NCBI GenBank assembly: GCA_943736015.1
Contig: OX031065.1
Location: forward strand, 17,436,427 to 17,500,426
Reading direction: 5' to 3'
Length of the DNA: 64,000 bases
DNA from: Tridacna crocea
Taxonomy: Eukaryota > Mollusca > Bivalvia > Cardiida > Cardiidae
The position numbers and the translations under genes were made by a program. The notes under the pieces were generated by a model. It did not search any database. It saw only the letters and a program-made list of their open reading frames with translations, and was not told where the DNA came from. The stretch's first letter is position 1; each line of letters opens with the position of its first letter. Positions 44,238-55,285 of this stretch are shown piece by piece.

Positions 44238-44490
44238 TTAACTCATTAGCAAACGACAAAATTTTAGGCTTGCCCAAACCGAGAAAGCATTTGCAGACGA
44301 CAAAATAAAAGTGAATGAAAATCTATTTTTTTTTTTTTTTTTTTTGTTTTTTTTTTTTGTGAAGTGTAGAAAACATGGTGGGAAAAGGAGAAAATGCTGG
44401 TTACCAGCATTTTCTCCTTTTCCCACCATGTTTTCTATAGACTTCTTTTTCAGGGTCGTCAAAAGTAGGGATTGTGTGGTAATGGGTTAA
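44238..44490 (+). mobile_element. Family A MITE with T-run expansion
   Basis: TTAACTCATTAGCAAACGAC to GGTAATGGG+TTAA, 253 bp. T-runs at 44326-44358 account for the extra length. The hairpin is perfect because GTGG is mutated to GGTGGG on one side and matched by CCCACCATG on the other. Confidence 0.85.
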
Positions 44491-44499
44491 GTATGACAT

Positions 44500-45940
44500 G
44501 TGCTATATTTCAAAAAAAAGAACAAGATTATAAAATTGTCGTCATAGGGGAGTTGTCGGAGTGGAAGTATAACCAAGTATTTTTTTGTTGAATTATCATT
44601 CAATACCGTTGTGATTAAGGCTACGATGCCAGTTACATGTCAAACTCGGAAGTCCTGATGGTTAGATATTCATGCTGAACCCCTAGTTCTTTCATTACTA
44701 TATAAATAAATTTCACATTCACAAAGACTAGAAATATATTTCTTCTTGAGGATTAAGAAACAGGTCGGTCATAATCTAGAACTTGGCAGTGAGCAGTGCA
44801 GATAAGACTGCACGTTCTTTGCAGTCTGAAATTAATTTGCATTTTAAAGAAAAAACTCTGATGTTGTTTATGGTACGGAAAGAGCTAACGGAGACACTAT
44901 CTGGAAGCGCCATGTGCTGCGATATAATTGATATTCCGAACACTATTTTTCATTTCAAAACTTTCTTGCAAGCAAAACATCCCACGATATTTGCAATAAC
45001 TTTACAAGATAAGTTACTGCACGCAGTTAAATATATAGCATTATCTAACTGAACAAAAAAAAAATCAACATGAGAAATTTCATTTTGAAGTGCAAGAAAT
45101 GAATATTACATACCACTAAAGGTCAAAAAAATATTTCTACGATATGTCCTGCTGCCTTCGAAAAATAAATAAATTAAACTACTACTGTATCACGGCATTA
45201 TTTATAAGTTTTCCAGTGATATAAATTTTCTGTGCAATGACGTTAACCGACTGTAGCTTGCGGTGAGGCCGGTCCATACACTTGATATAACTTAACAGTT
45301 GATTATGATTACATTTGCTGCGCATGCGTCATTTATTGCAAATTGCTTCATGCGCATACATGTATCGTTGGGCTTTAATAGATAGGAGCATAGAAGTAAC
45401 AAAAAATCTTACAAAAAAGGATGGACGGCGTAAGAAATACTGGATATTAATACTGAAACTCTTTTATGGATCAATATGATGTAAAAAAGTAACCCGGTTA
45501 TCAATTGCTTCTTTTTCCTCACCATTTTTTTTTTTTTTTTTTTGAAAAATAGCACTGGGTCATTGGGTGACGCTTATGACAATATCAAATTTCCAACTAG
45601 ACAAAGAAAAGGACTGCTATTACATTCATTCGCTATGGTATGAGCCAAGGCTCCGGGGTATCTACTAGCCTTAAATAGTGGTTTCATGAATATGCAAGCA
45701 AGTATGGCAGCAGGAGCCCGCCGAATAAACATGTACACATTTTTGACCAATTACAAATTACCATCTATTCGTCCCTTTTCAGTACCATGAAATAGGTAAA
45801 AAGCAATGGCGTTCAGCTACGCCCAATAAAAGAAACAAACAAGAAAATATTGATGCTGAACATCAATGGCGCCGCAAACCACTTATTTCTGTAACAGGGC
45901 ACAATGCATTGGGCCGCGTTAAACCGTTTATGAAAATCAC
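44500..45940. other. Low-repeat stretch, no gene supported
   Basis: Contains an F-type hairpin word (AGCAGTGCAGATAAGACTGC, 44794), a palindromic CTGCGCATGCGTC site like NRF-1 at 45328, and a poly-T run near 45525. No exon identified. Confidence 0.35.
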
Positions 45941-45948
45941 GTGATCGT

Positions 45949-46074
45949 TCAACTCATTATCAAACGAAAACATTTTAGGACAGTCCAAAGCGAAAGCATT
46001 TGCAGACTACAAAATAAAAGTGACTGAAAAATCTCAGAGGCGTCAAAAGTAGGGATTGTGTGGTAATGGGTTAA
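45949..46074 (+). mobile_element. Family A MITE with hairpin removed
   Basis: TCAACTCATTATCAAACGAA to GGTAATGGG+TTAA but only 126 bp. GTGACTGAAAA is joined directly to ATCTCAGAGGCGTC, so the whole palindrome is gone while both flanks are intact. Confidence 0.85.
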
Positions 46075-46079
46075 CAGCT

Positions 46080-47370
46080 CAGTAGGAATCATATTGTTGA
46101 TCACCTGACTCATTTTGTCACGTTTAACATCCAGTATAGTATATGTCGCCCTTGTAAGATTTTGTCTACATAAACGCACATTTGTCGGCAATGAATGAAC
46201 AGTCACGCAAGTTTTTAGGTTTGTTGAACAACAGGGTCCAAATATTTCGTCATGTATCACAAATGGCTATATTTTCTTTCCAATTATAACTATCAAACTG
46301 TTTGTGAAATAGAAAATATACTTTTTAATGTCATACAAACACAGTCACGATTGCCCAAACAAAATTTAGGTTCGGTAAGGTCAAGTAAGGTTCGGTAAGG
46401 TTCGGTAAGGTTCTGTGTTTAGGGAGACCGATCTGTCAGCCGCTCAAACATTGACCTAGTTACAGTTAGCTGGTCTTAAAAACACGATCGGGATAGGAAA
46501 ACAATATTTTTACAATCCATACAACACTAGAACAAAAATATAACGGGGGTCACAAGTACCACATAGGGTGCTCTAGGGTCAAAGAGCTTGAAAATATCTC
46601 TTAACCTTTTTCCAGGGTAAGATATATAAAATGGCGGCTTCGAAAATTTGTGACAGATAATTTTTTATCACGTGACTTATTTTTCGAAATGGATTTTTAT
46701 TATTTTTCGAAAGGAAAATGTTGATATGTCTACAATCCCGGTTTTTTATCCTTCTAACAATGAAAGTACAATATAATTATTATATATTAAAAAAAATCCC
46801 ACAAATAAATAAAAAAGTTGATAATATGGACCCCGATCTGATAATCAAAGTATAGTAGATATAGATGGATGTTTAAACAAAGCATGGAACCAGTTCAATA
46901 TGGCTGCCTCCATAGGCACTTTACAAAACCGAATAAAAATATAGTGCCGCCGCTTCAGGCGGCGCCACAATAATCCTAAAGCTCTGAAATGTAATAGGTT
47001 AAAAGTCGACTGTGAAAGAAACAAGAACATGGTATTTCCCATAGTGTACATAATGGCCAAGGCACTAACTAGTTCTTGAAGAGCGTCAAGACGTACACAT
47101 TAAGTATGTTTTTACCTATTTCCTCCTAAGTCAAGTCGTCGGCTCTATAAACTGCCAAACTGAAATTTTAAACATGGCATATATAGAGAATAATGTTGAA
47201 AGGGGAAAAAAGTAAACCGGACTGTAAATCTACTCAAATAAAGAGACAAAAACCTTTTCCACATTGGCTAAAGCACCCCACACAGAAACTTTCTTGGAGT
47301 TACTGAGTGTTAGTAGTTACTGTGCATGTTTTTAAGCGTTTTTATAAGTATATTTTACTTAATTTCAACA
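46080..47370. other. Unassigned, with short tandem repeat and ATGGCGGC site
   Basis: AAGGTTCGGT is repeated about four times at 46369-46413. AAAATGGCGGCTTCG at 46631 is YY1-like and is followed by TCACGTGAC at 46669. The short frame from this ATG stops after nine codons, so no gene is supported. Confidence 0.3.
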
Positions 47371-47376
47371 TTCACC

Positions 47377-47606
47377 TTAACTCTTTACCACACAACAAAA
47401 AAATTAGACTGGTTCAAATTGAAAGCATTTGCAGACGACAAAATAAAGGTGACTGAAAAATTGAAATTTGTTCTGGGAAGGGTAGAAAACACTGTGGGAA
47501 AAGGAGAAAATGCTGGTTACCAGCATTTTCTCCTTTTCCTACAGTGTTTTCAAAAGGCTTCTTTCGTAGGGGTGTCAAAAGTAGGGATTGTGTGGTAATG
47601 GGTTAA
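47377..47606 (+). mobile_element. Family A MITE, complete
   Basis: TTAACTCTTTACCACACAAC to GGTAATGGG+TTAA, 230 bp, mixed-end 'CACTGTGGG' subtype. Hairpin perfect but for one base. Confidence 0.9.
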
Positions 47607-47621
47607 AATAAGCTACGATTT

Positions 47622-47649
47622 TGTGTGTGTGTGTGTGTGGGGGGGGGGG
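47622..47649 (+). repeat. (TG)n followed by G-run
   Basis: About eight TG units then eleven Gs. Confidence 0.95.
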
Positions 47650-48320
47650 AAACATATAAAGTCCGGAATAAATTTTCTTGGAAGACCAAGGGTCCCAACA
47701 GTGTTCAGAAGAATCCTTTACGAGATAAATTTCTTTAAGCAATGTCTTACCCCAATCTCCGAGAAAGTTACTTGATTTATAGTCATAGCTTGCAGCGAAA
47801 ACAATAAAATGTAGGGATATATTTAACTTTAAGCTGCTCTTCGACAGTTTTAGTATGATGACATGCATCGAAAGATCACTGGAGAGTGAACAAATGTGTT
47901 TGATAATTTGGAAATGTGTTTTTATCGAATTTGTACTTTTTTCCTTAAACATTAACAAATGTGGGAAAGACCAGTAAGGTCAAAATGTTTCATATGAATA
48001 CAAAAACGTCTACGTATATCGTACAATACTTTAAGAATTATCTATAGGTACTAGGGTTGTTATATGTTACATGTCAGCAGTATATTTGTGCATGTCACAA
48101 ATAATTCATTCGTAATAATCGGTATTTCGTCAGCAGGGATTCACAACTAATGCATAGCTCCAGGTCTTAAATCTCCAGGTTCTAAGAATTGTTTTACAAC
48201 GTATAAAACATGTGAAAGAAAGAGTTAGTATGATAATTGTAGTAGTATCATAATAATGATACAGTTAAATGACTATTATGTAAGTTTCGCCAATCTTTAG
48301 ACTGCTAAGCGCGACTCACT
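47650..48320. other. No feature seen
   Basis: Open frame on the minus strand to 47958 runs back into the (TG)n tract and is not supported as a gene. Confidence 0.35.
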
Positions 48321-48324
48321 GATC

Positions 48325-48400
48325 TTTAACGGACAGCGCAGATCAAGATCAGATTGCATAGAACGTGCAGTCTAATCTTGGATCTGCGCTGTCCGAAAAG
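48325..48400. repeat. Family F hairpin
   Basis: GGACAGCGCAGATCAAGATC ... GATCTGCGCTGTCC arms surround a GCAGTCTAATCTTGG word. A similar hairpin is at 59917-59985. Confidence 0.65.
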
Positions 48401-49195
48401 GAGATACTCTAACCAAAAACATAGGATTGAAATAGCATCAATAGAGATTTATTAATTTATCAATATCGGGTAGAAAGTTTTCATTTAATTTATTCAGCGG
48501 GATAACCTTGACATAGTGAATATAATTCAATTATTGTTGTTGAGAATCGACCATTTAAATCACCCCATATGAGTTAATATCCTCCCTAAGATTAATTTTC
48601 AGGAAGATCTACATTATTTCTTATTGGAACAATGTCTTCCGATACGACCAATAAATTGTCACAGCGCATGTGTCAAGGAGACGAATATCCAAACATGGAG
48701 CAAAAGAGTCATCGTTTGAAAACTTTGGTGTCTTTCTGTTTTAGTTTGCATTTGACTGATAAACTTGCAAGTCACAATGTAAATAATCAAACCCCTGTCT
48801 CTCAACCTCTCTCTCCAGCCTCTCTCCAGTCTCTCTCTTTCTCTCCTCCTCCTCCTTGAATGTCTCTGTGAAATCTTTGATGGGATTCAACATTTATCCA
48901 TGTTATATCATCCTTAAGTCACGTACTTTATGTCATCATTACGTCATCCATAAAACTTCATTTATCCAATTAAAGAAGATACAAACCACTACAAAGCGTG
49001 TCTACAAAGTCTATTTTACGTCACAAATCCGCTTCACTTATAGAATTATAGACAAAACATTGACAGCTAATAACGTAACAATCCTTTGGTGGTCATAAAA
49101 GACGGTATTATTTGCATGAAATAGGAAATTGACATGATGTAGTTACATTATACTAGTTATGTACATTTTTTTACGTTGAAGTCAAGAATTACTTT
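48400..49195. other. No supported gene; CT-rich tract
   Basis: The open frame 48632-48859 begins at AACAATGTCTTCC but ends in a CT-rich low-complexity tract (48796-48856). No homolog recognised. Confidence 0.3.
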
Positions 49196-49198
49196 ATA

Positions 49199-49461
49199 TG
49201 GCTTGCAACACACGAAAAGGGGCATTCGGACATTTGCGGAAAGTGTCGTCTCGGATCAGCCTGCGCAGTCCGCGCAGGCTAACCCGAGACGGCACTTTAC
49301 GACTTCATTAGATTTTGTTCTACAGTAGACTTGCCCAAACCAGAAACTTACACGAAAACGGAAAGCGTCGTCTCGGATTAGCCTGCGCGGACTGCGCAGG
49401 CTGATTCGAGACGACACTTTACGCAAATGTCCGAATGCCCCTTTTCGTGAATTGCACGCCA
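49199..49461 (+). mobile_element. Family C bipartite palindromic MITE, best copy
   Basis: TGGCTTGCAACACACGAAAA to TTTTCGTGAATTGCACGCCA, 263 bp, flanked by TTATA on both sides (49194-49198, 49462-49466). Palindrome 1 pairs AAGTGTCGTCTCGGATCAGC with its mirror around CAGTCCGCG, palindrome 2 likewise around CGGACTGCG. No coding. Confidence 0.9.
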
Positions 49462-50019
49462 TTATAATCGTACGTCATTGGCCTTTTTAAAGCAACAATA
49501 CAGCCCAAAAGCAAACAGAGATGGTGTTTTTAGAAATGCATGTAAATTTATGTCATACCATTAAAAAATCATGGAAACTAACGTGGAGATGACAATCTTT
49601 CATTGCACGGTCGATCCAAATGTTTAGTTGCTGAAAGAGAAATTGATTTCAAAACTAAGTTAAAACCAGCCCGGTAACTGTGTCTGTCCTTTGTTTACTT
49701 TTTGCCTGATTAAATAAAATCTCTGTCAGCGACTTAAACATGGTCCGACAACACAATAAAAGACTGTCATCTATACAATATTTTCTATACTTTTAAATGG
49801 TATGATTTAGATTTAAATGTATTATGACATATACTTTGATATTTTCGCCTCTACTGGGCCTTTAATGGTGTAATGCAGAAAAAAAAAAAAATCAGCTGAA
49901 AGCCAACAAACATTTTAATACAATGAAATAAAATGAAAAATAAAACAAAATGAACTAAATACATAAAATGAAATTGACTAAATTGTTTGTTTAAATTTAT
50001 GTCTCCCCCATCAGGGTCG

Positions 50020-50400
50020 GGAGACATTGTTTTTTCCCGTGCAACTGTCTGCCCGTCCGTCACAAATCATGTCCGCTATATAACTCGAAAACCTTTCAAG
50101 ATATTTTGATAAATTTCACACAGTTGTAAAGTGCCATGAGACCAAGTGTCATGCACAAGAACCACAACTCTGGCTTGTCCATTTTTTGCGTTATTTCCCT
50201 TTCATTATTTTCCGTCGCAAATTCGTGTCCGCTACATAAGTGGAAAACGTTTTAAGATATTTTGATAGAACTTCAGGCATTTGTAAAGCACAATAAGACA
50301 AGGGTCATGCATAAGAACCATAACTCTGGCTTGTATATTTTTAGAGTTATTGCCCTTCCATTATTTTTCCTCACAAATCATGTCCGCTCTAATACTGGAA
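50020..50400 (+). repeat. Repeat with ~155 bp internal period
   Basis: CACAAATCATGTCCGCTATA (50062), CGCAAATTCGTGTCCGCTAC (50215) and CACAAATCATGTCCGCTCTA (50373) mark unit starts. AAGATATTTTGATA and AACCATAACTCTGGCTTGT recur within units. Headed by GCCCGTCCGTC like 16319 and 56000. Confidence 0.75.
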
Positions 50401-51290
50401 TGTAGCTTTCAAACAGCAATATTTTTGGGTTTTTACGACTGGTTTGAAATTTCCAGACCTGTTAATTTTTTTATCTATTCTTAATTAAGATGGAATGCCG
50501 ATGGAATGCTGACCCTTTCCGTGGCAGATCGAATTCTGAGAACTATGTGTGTATTAAGATAAATTTTTGTATCCATTATTACGAGGCAAGCGTAACTAGA
50601 AAGAAAACCAGAGACAAACATTTAAGAAATAACAAAATTTATTATTGAGTATAGACAAAAGAGTACAATTAGAGTTAAGCTTCAAAGAAATTTTGACATT
50701 TTTTAATATCAGATCTAGCAACAGAATAAGGCCCTCAGATAATTAAGAATTATGTTTAAACTACATAGGAATGAAATTTCTGGATCCTAAAACCTGAATT
50801 AAGAATAGTTTTTCCTTGCAAATAGGTATGAGCAACCTGTGTTTAATAATTGGATTATTCCAACTTTCAGATCTATATTATAGTTTAAATCCAACACTTT
50901 TCACTAATTCTGTATCCTCCAAGCCACAAATCTAACTTCAAAATCCAAAATCACCAAATAAGTCACCTCTATTTATTTTAGCTCGGAAAAATCTAGATTA
51001 GTCTTTTCTAGAGAGATGACAACATGGATTGGTAAATAAATTGTTTAAATACATATGTTTCTAAAGATAACCTCAATGGAAAACCTAATGGATGTTCTTT
51101 ATGTTTCTTGAATATTCTGAAAAAAGATCACTGTATATCCTATTTACATAATATTTACCTTCTAAGGGAAAAGAAAGTTTTAAGAAGTAAAACTTTCATT
51201 TGTTTAAAGATAGAAAATATCAATATACATAAACGTACATGAAAATGCATTATACATAAAGACAAATGTTAACTATTTACTGGTTAAACT
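50400..51290. other. AT-rich, unassigned
   Basis: No open frame or recognised repeat. It may include the 3' portion of the neighbouring retroelement, but no integrase motif was seen. Confidence 0.3.
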
Positions 51291-52850
51291 CTAGACAAAG
51301 CAACAGGGATAATATTATCCAGGACAACCTTTTATGTGTCTGATATCCTTGTTATACTCTTGTTAAAACGGACTCCATCTAAGTTAAAAGTTGATTCTTG
51401 CTTTTCAAATTAAAAATCAGAGGATTATGATCAATGTACACAAAGATCGGTGTAAAAGAAGACGACAAGAATATTTTGAAATGCTATGGGGCAAGAATGA
51501 GCGATAAACTCTCTTTTTCTATTGTTGAGTAGTTTTTTTCTGTTTGTTAAACCTTTTAGAAAAATAACTAACTGGATGATCTACACTATTACAATTTCTT
51601 TGAAGTAAAACACCACCTGCACCAGTATCACAAGCATCCACTGCAAGCTTAAATATTTTTCCAAAATTAGGAGCTAAAGAACCGGTTCACTTTTTTGTAT
51701 GGATTTTACTTTATCGAAAGCTTTTTGACAATCATCTTTCCATATTTCTTTCTTTTTTTTTTTCCTTTGCTGAGAAGACTTGCCAGTGGCTCAGCAATGA
51801 CAGAAAAAATACCAAAGAATTTCCCATAGTAACCAGCCATACCAAGATATTTCATAACTTGTAGGAACAGCTAATTAAAAATAGCTTGTACTTTAGCTTC
51901 TATGGGTTTTACCTCTCCTTGTCCAACCACGTGACCCAAAAACGTTAAACTTACATGACAAAATTCACTTTTAACAAGATTAATTGTTCATTTGGCTTTA
52001 CTTAGTCTGTTGAAATATTCTCTGGTAGTATTTCTACTTGTAGATGTTCTCCCAATCATCGCTGTGAATGATGACGCCATCGATGTAGGCCCTACAGTCG
52101 TCAAATCCAGATATCATCATGTTGATAAGACGTTGGATTGTTGCTTGCGAGTTTTTCATCCCAAAAGGCATAACTTTATACCGATAAAGTCCATCGGGAG
52201 TTACACAAGCAGATATCTCTTTAGCTCTTTCAGTGAGAGGAATTTACCAAAATTCTTTTAGAAGATAAATTTAGTTACCTATTTTGCGAAACTAATTATA
52301 CTTTCAATGCAGTCGTCTACTCTTGGAACTGGAACGGATTTGGTCACAGTATTAACTCTTCTATAGTCACTGCACATATGAAAAGTTCCATCTGGCTTTG
52401 GTACATGAATACAGGGAGAATTCCGTTCACTTTGACTAGTTTCAATAAAGTCATTGTCCAATAGATAGTTGATTTCCTCTCTAAGATGCTCCAGTTTCTT
52501 GGGATTCATTCGATATGGTTATTGTTTCACTGGTTTTGAATTTTCATTGTCTACATCGTGGCATGTTGTATCTTTCCGCATTGGAATATCAGGAAACAGG
52601 TGCTCATATTCAGAAATTAACTTGTTTAATTCATGTTTTTGATAATTATTTAAATGTAAAAGTTTTTTTATCTAAATTTCTAAAATGTCAGAATTCTTAA
52701 GATTTGAACAAATATGGTTAGACTTATTAAAGTTCATTTCTTCACAATTTATGTCTTCATGGTTAATGCGATTCTGATTTAGGAAAAACGGACTTTCTGT
52801 CAAATAAGGCTTTGAATCACCAATAAGTTACGACTTTAAGAGGAGGTGTG
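51290..52850 (-). pseudogene. Ty3/gypsy pol relic (reverse transcriptase + RNase H)
   Basis: Read on the minus strand, in order: a linker ending NSKPVKQ; the RT start PKKLEHLREEINYLLDNDFI with SPCIHVPKPDGTFHMCSDYR (52279-52509); an ISA-VTPDGLYRYKVMPFGM region (about 52150-52210); an AYIDG catalytic box (about 52075) where the second Asp of YIDD is Gly; SLTFLGHVVGQGEVKP and MKYLGMAGYYGKFF (about 51790-51950); and RNase H-like DHNPL (about 51430). Many frameshifts and stops. No gag or integrase seen. Inactive Metaviridae-type retrotransposon, placed from family knowledge. Confidence 0.85.
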
Positions 52851-52930
52851 TGTTACGGGCGACCACTCCTTCATGCATGGCTTCATGCCGACTTAAATAC
52901 ATTACCTAGCAACTGCATTAGGGTGAATTT
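52851..52930 (+). repeat. Possible LTR start
   Basis: AAGAGGAGGTGTG followed by TGTTACGGGCGACC looks like a polypurine tract plus an LTR edge, but in plus orientation, opposite to the adjacent pol. No second LTR was found. Confidence 0.25.
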
Positions 52931-52995
52931 TCTTTAGCACAGTGGTTATGGTGTTTGTCCGGGTGTTTTAGGTTCGATTCCTGCCCGGTCCCTGT
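52930..52995 (+). repeat. tRNA-derived SINE head
   Basis: TTAGCACAGTGG (A box) and GGTTCGATTCC (B box) are spaced as in a tRNA, but the acceptor and T stems do not pair well, so it is not a functional tRNA. Confidence 0.6.
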
Positions 52996-53044
52996 ATTTC
53001 TGCTTTGCGTTTGTTCATCTGTTTCTTTGTTACGGACTTCATTC

Positions 53045-53130
53045 GTAGGAATTTACCTAGGTCAGCCTGCGCGGACCTGGGTCGATACTTTTTGCAAATG
53101 TATTAAACCCCTTTTCACAGAGCATGGTTG
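53045..53130 (+). repeat. Family C-like or E-like palindrome fragment
   Basis: CTAGGTCAGCCTGCGCGGAC with CCTGGGTCG forms a short hairpin, then TTTTTGCAAATGTATTAAAC and CCCCTTTTCAC recall the family C terminus. Confidence 0.5.
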
Positions 53131-53633
53131 AAACAATTTTTAATTTCAGTGGATTATAATTGGATTATAAGAGTCAATGCAGGTCGAGTTTAAGTGGATT
53201 GTAATTGGATTATAAGGGTAAATATTGGTCATTTTTTTGTCTTTGCACTGAAAGAATTAAGGGTTCAGTTTTCGATTCAACATAAATCAAGAAATAGTAA
53301 TTAGTACGACTCACTCATTACTTTTCATTATCTTATTCTCCTTTAAAGGCACAAGAACAGTTAGTCCAGCGGTAAAGAATTGTTGCTCTTGCTGTGATTG
53401 TAGGGAGAAAATGAGCCTATATTCATGATGTATAGTTGATATTACTGGCAAAACGTAATCATACTCCTCGTAAAATATCAGTATACGTGGTTGGATATGT
53501 CTACACTGACACTTGTGTTGCCAAAATAGGCAATAAAAAATTCGGAGAGAAAATATGGAATAAAAAGGAAAGTAGAAGCCACATGGGGGGAAATCTACAG
53601 TATATGAGGCCTTCACCACAATTCCAGTATTCT

Positions 53634-53731
53634 AACGACCCGTAGGAAAAATGTTTTTGAAATATTATGGGAAAAGACGAAATGCTGATTAGGAGCATTT
53701 TTTTACTATTTGCTAATGTTTTCAAAATCAT
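53634..53731 (-). mobile_element. Family A half-copy
   Basis: ACGACCCGTAGGAAAAATG and ATTATGGGAAAAGACGAAATG with a worn right arm ending TAATGTTTTCAAAAT. Confidence 0.5.
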
Positions 53732-53733
53732 TG

Positions 53734-53880
53734 CCAAGCCCCGGTAGCTCAGATGGTAGCGTGCAGCACTTTAGAACAGGGTGTCGTTGGCTCGATCCCC
53801 GGCTCTGCCAAGTTCTGTCCGAGGATTGATGATACTTATTTTGACAGAATTTATTCCTTTCCCACCTCCAACCATTTCTT
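53734..53880 (+). repeat. tRNA-derived SINE
   Basis: CCCCGGTAGCTCAGATGGTA (A box) and GGCTCGATCCCCGG (B box), followed by a tail with TGATGATACTTATTTTGACA and CCTTTCCCACCTCCAACC. The T stem is mispaired, so it is a SINE and not a tRNA gene. Confidence 0.7.
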
Positions 53881-53994
53881 TTGGACGATGGTTTTGTAGA
53901 AAATCAGACCGTAGCTTCGAAAGAAAATTATGGGGATACTATATAGAGAGACTCCAGATTAACATGGATATGTGCAGATCTCTAGATAGAGTGA

Positions 53995-54155
53995 ATTTGA
54001 TTTCAAAATTGAAAAAAGAAAATTATTCTCCACTAAACCCTATGTTATGGGTACTCATTAGATTCTTCTCATCGAGACAATTCTAATGAGTACCCACAAC
54101 ATAAGGTTTGGTAGAGAAATAATGGATTTAGAATACCATCACTCCCTCTTATCTT
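53995..54155 (+). repeat. Inverted flank arm, left (contains ~100 bp hairpin)
   Basis: TTTGATTTCAAAATTGAAAA, TTCTCCACTAAACCCTATG, the hairpin GGGTACTCATTAGA/TCTAATGAGTACCC, then ATCACTCCCTCTTATCT. The reverse complement of 55282-55443 carries the same words in order. Confidence 0.75.
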
Positions 54156-54579
54156 GAGCTCTGTAAAGAAATACGAATGATTGTTAAAGCATTATACTTG
54201 ATTTACTATCCTCTGAAAGAATGATAGCTTAAACTTGATATATAGTAGGAGAGTGAAAATCATTCTGTTTTGATGAATACTTCTGACTTCAACGAAATGA
54301 CCTATCACATGACATGTAATTGGTGTATATGGCTACCTCGAACAATTCGTCAACAGATGCGGATCAGAACTGTCCGTCCAAAGATTGTTGTTTGTCAAAC
54401 AAAATGACTGTTAAATCGACCCTGACGCTTGAAAGGGGTTATGGAAATTGTCGGCCATAATTTTTCTAAAGTAAACGAGCTCCCAGATTTGAGCCATGCT
54501 CTAGCAAAAGGGGATTTAATGAAAGTAGTGATCCAAGCAACTCATCACATAATCATGGTTCAATAAAATTCTTGCTTCT

Positions 54580-55203
54580 AGTAGATTTTCGGTATTTCAA
54601 AGTACCAGCGTGTCTCGTGATTCTGGTAAATTTTCGGTATGTCAAAGTGCTAATGTGCCTCGTGATTCTGGTAAATTTTCGGTAGGTCAAAGTGCCAGTG
54701 TTCCTCGTGATTCTGGTAAATTTTAGGTATTTCATAGGACCAGTGTCCCTCGTGATTCTGGTAATTTTTCGGTATTTCAAAGGACCAGTGTGTCTCGTGA
54801 TTCTGGTAAATTTTCGGTATTTCAAAGGCCCAGTGTGCCTCGTGATTCTGGTAAATTTTCGGTATTTCAAAGGCCCAGTGTGCCTCATGATTTCTGGTAA
54901 ATTTCCGTTATTTCAAAGGCCCAGTGTGCCTCGTGATTCTGGTAAATTTTCGGTATTTCAAAGGACCAGTGTGCCTCGTGATTCTGGTAAATTTTCGGTA
55001 TTTCAAAGAACCAGTGGGATTCATGATTCTGGTATTTTTTTGTATTTCAAAGGACCAGTGTGCCTCATGATTCTGGTAATTTTTCGGTATTTCAAAGGAC
55101 CAGTGTGTCTCATGATTCTGGTCAATTTTCGGTATTTCAAAAAACCAGTGTGCCTAATGATTCAGGTAGATTTTCAGTATGTCAAAGTACCATTTTGCCT
55201 CAT
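54580..55203 (+). repeat. 45 bp minisatellite, ~14 units
   Basis: GATTCTGGTAAATTTTCGGT recurs every 45 bp (54619, 54664, 54709, 54754, 54799 ... 55160). One extra T near 54890 shifts the frame. 45 is divisible by three, so both strands stay open across many units, giving 15-residue repeats (FRYFKGPVCLVILVN on plus). No start context, signal or homolog supports a protein. Confidence 0.95.
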
Positions 55204-55285
55204 AATACAATCGTTTTATAGGCAAAAACGATTTTATGGATTTTATGGATCCATGTAATTGTGATGACTTGTTTGGTTACACAGA
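55203..55285 (+). repeat. Dispersed repeat E, partial copy
   Basis: AAAACGATTTTATGGATTTT, CATGTAATTGTGATGACTTG and TTTGGTTACACAGATAAGAG continue directly from the last minisatellite unit, matching the order seen at 63320-63400. Confidence 0.6.

Noticed and set aside
45328..45340. NRF-1-type palindrome GCGCATGC as a promoter
   Set aside because: A single short site without a downstream exon or CpG island is too little to call a promoter.
51992..52261. Plus-strand 89-residue open frame with a hydrophobic start
   Set aside because: It is antisense to the gypsy reverse transcriptase.
53734..53810. tRNA gene
   Set aside because: A and B boxes are good but the acceptor and T stems do not pair, and a SINE-type tail follows. 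The same applies to 52930-52995.
54692..55258. 188-residue repeat protein gene
   Set aside because: It is a frame through a 45 bp minisatellite that is also open on the other strand, with no start context, signal peptide or recognised domain.
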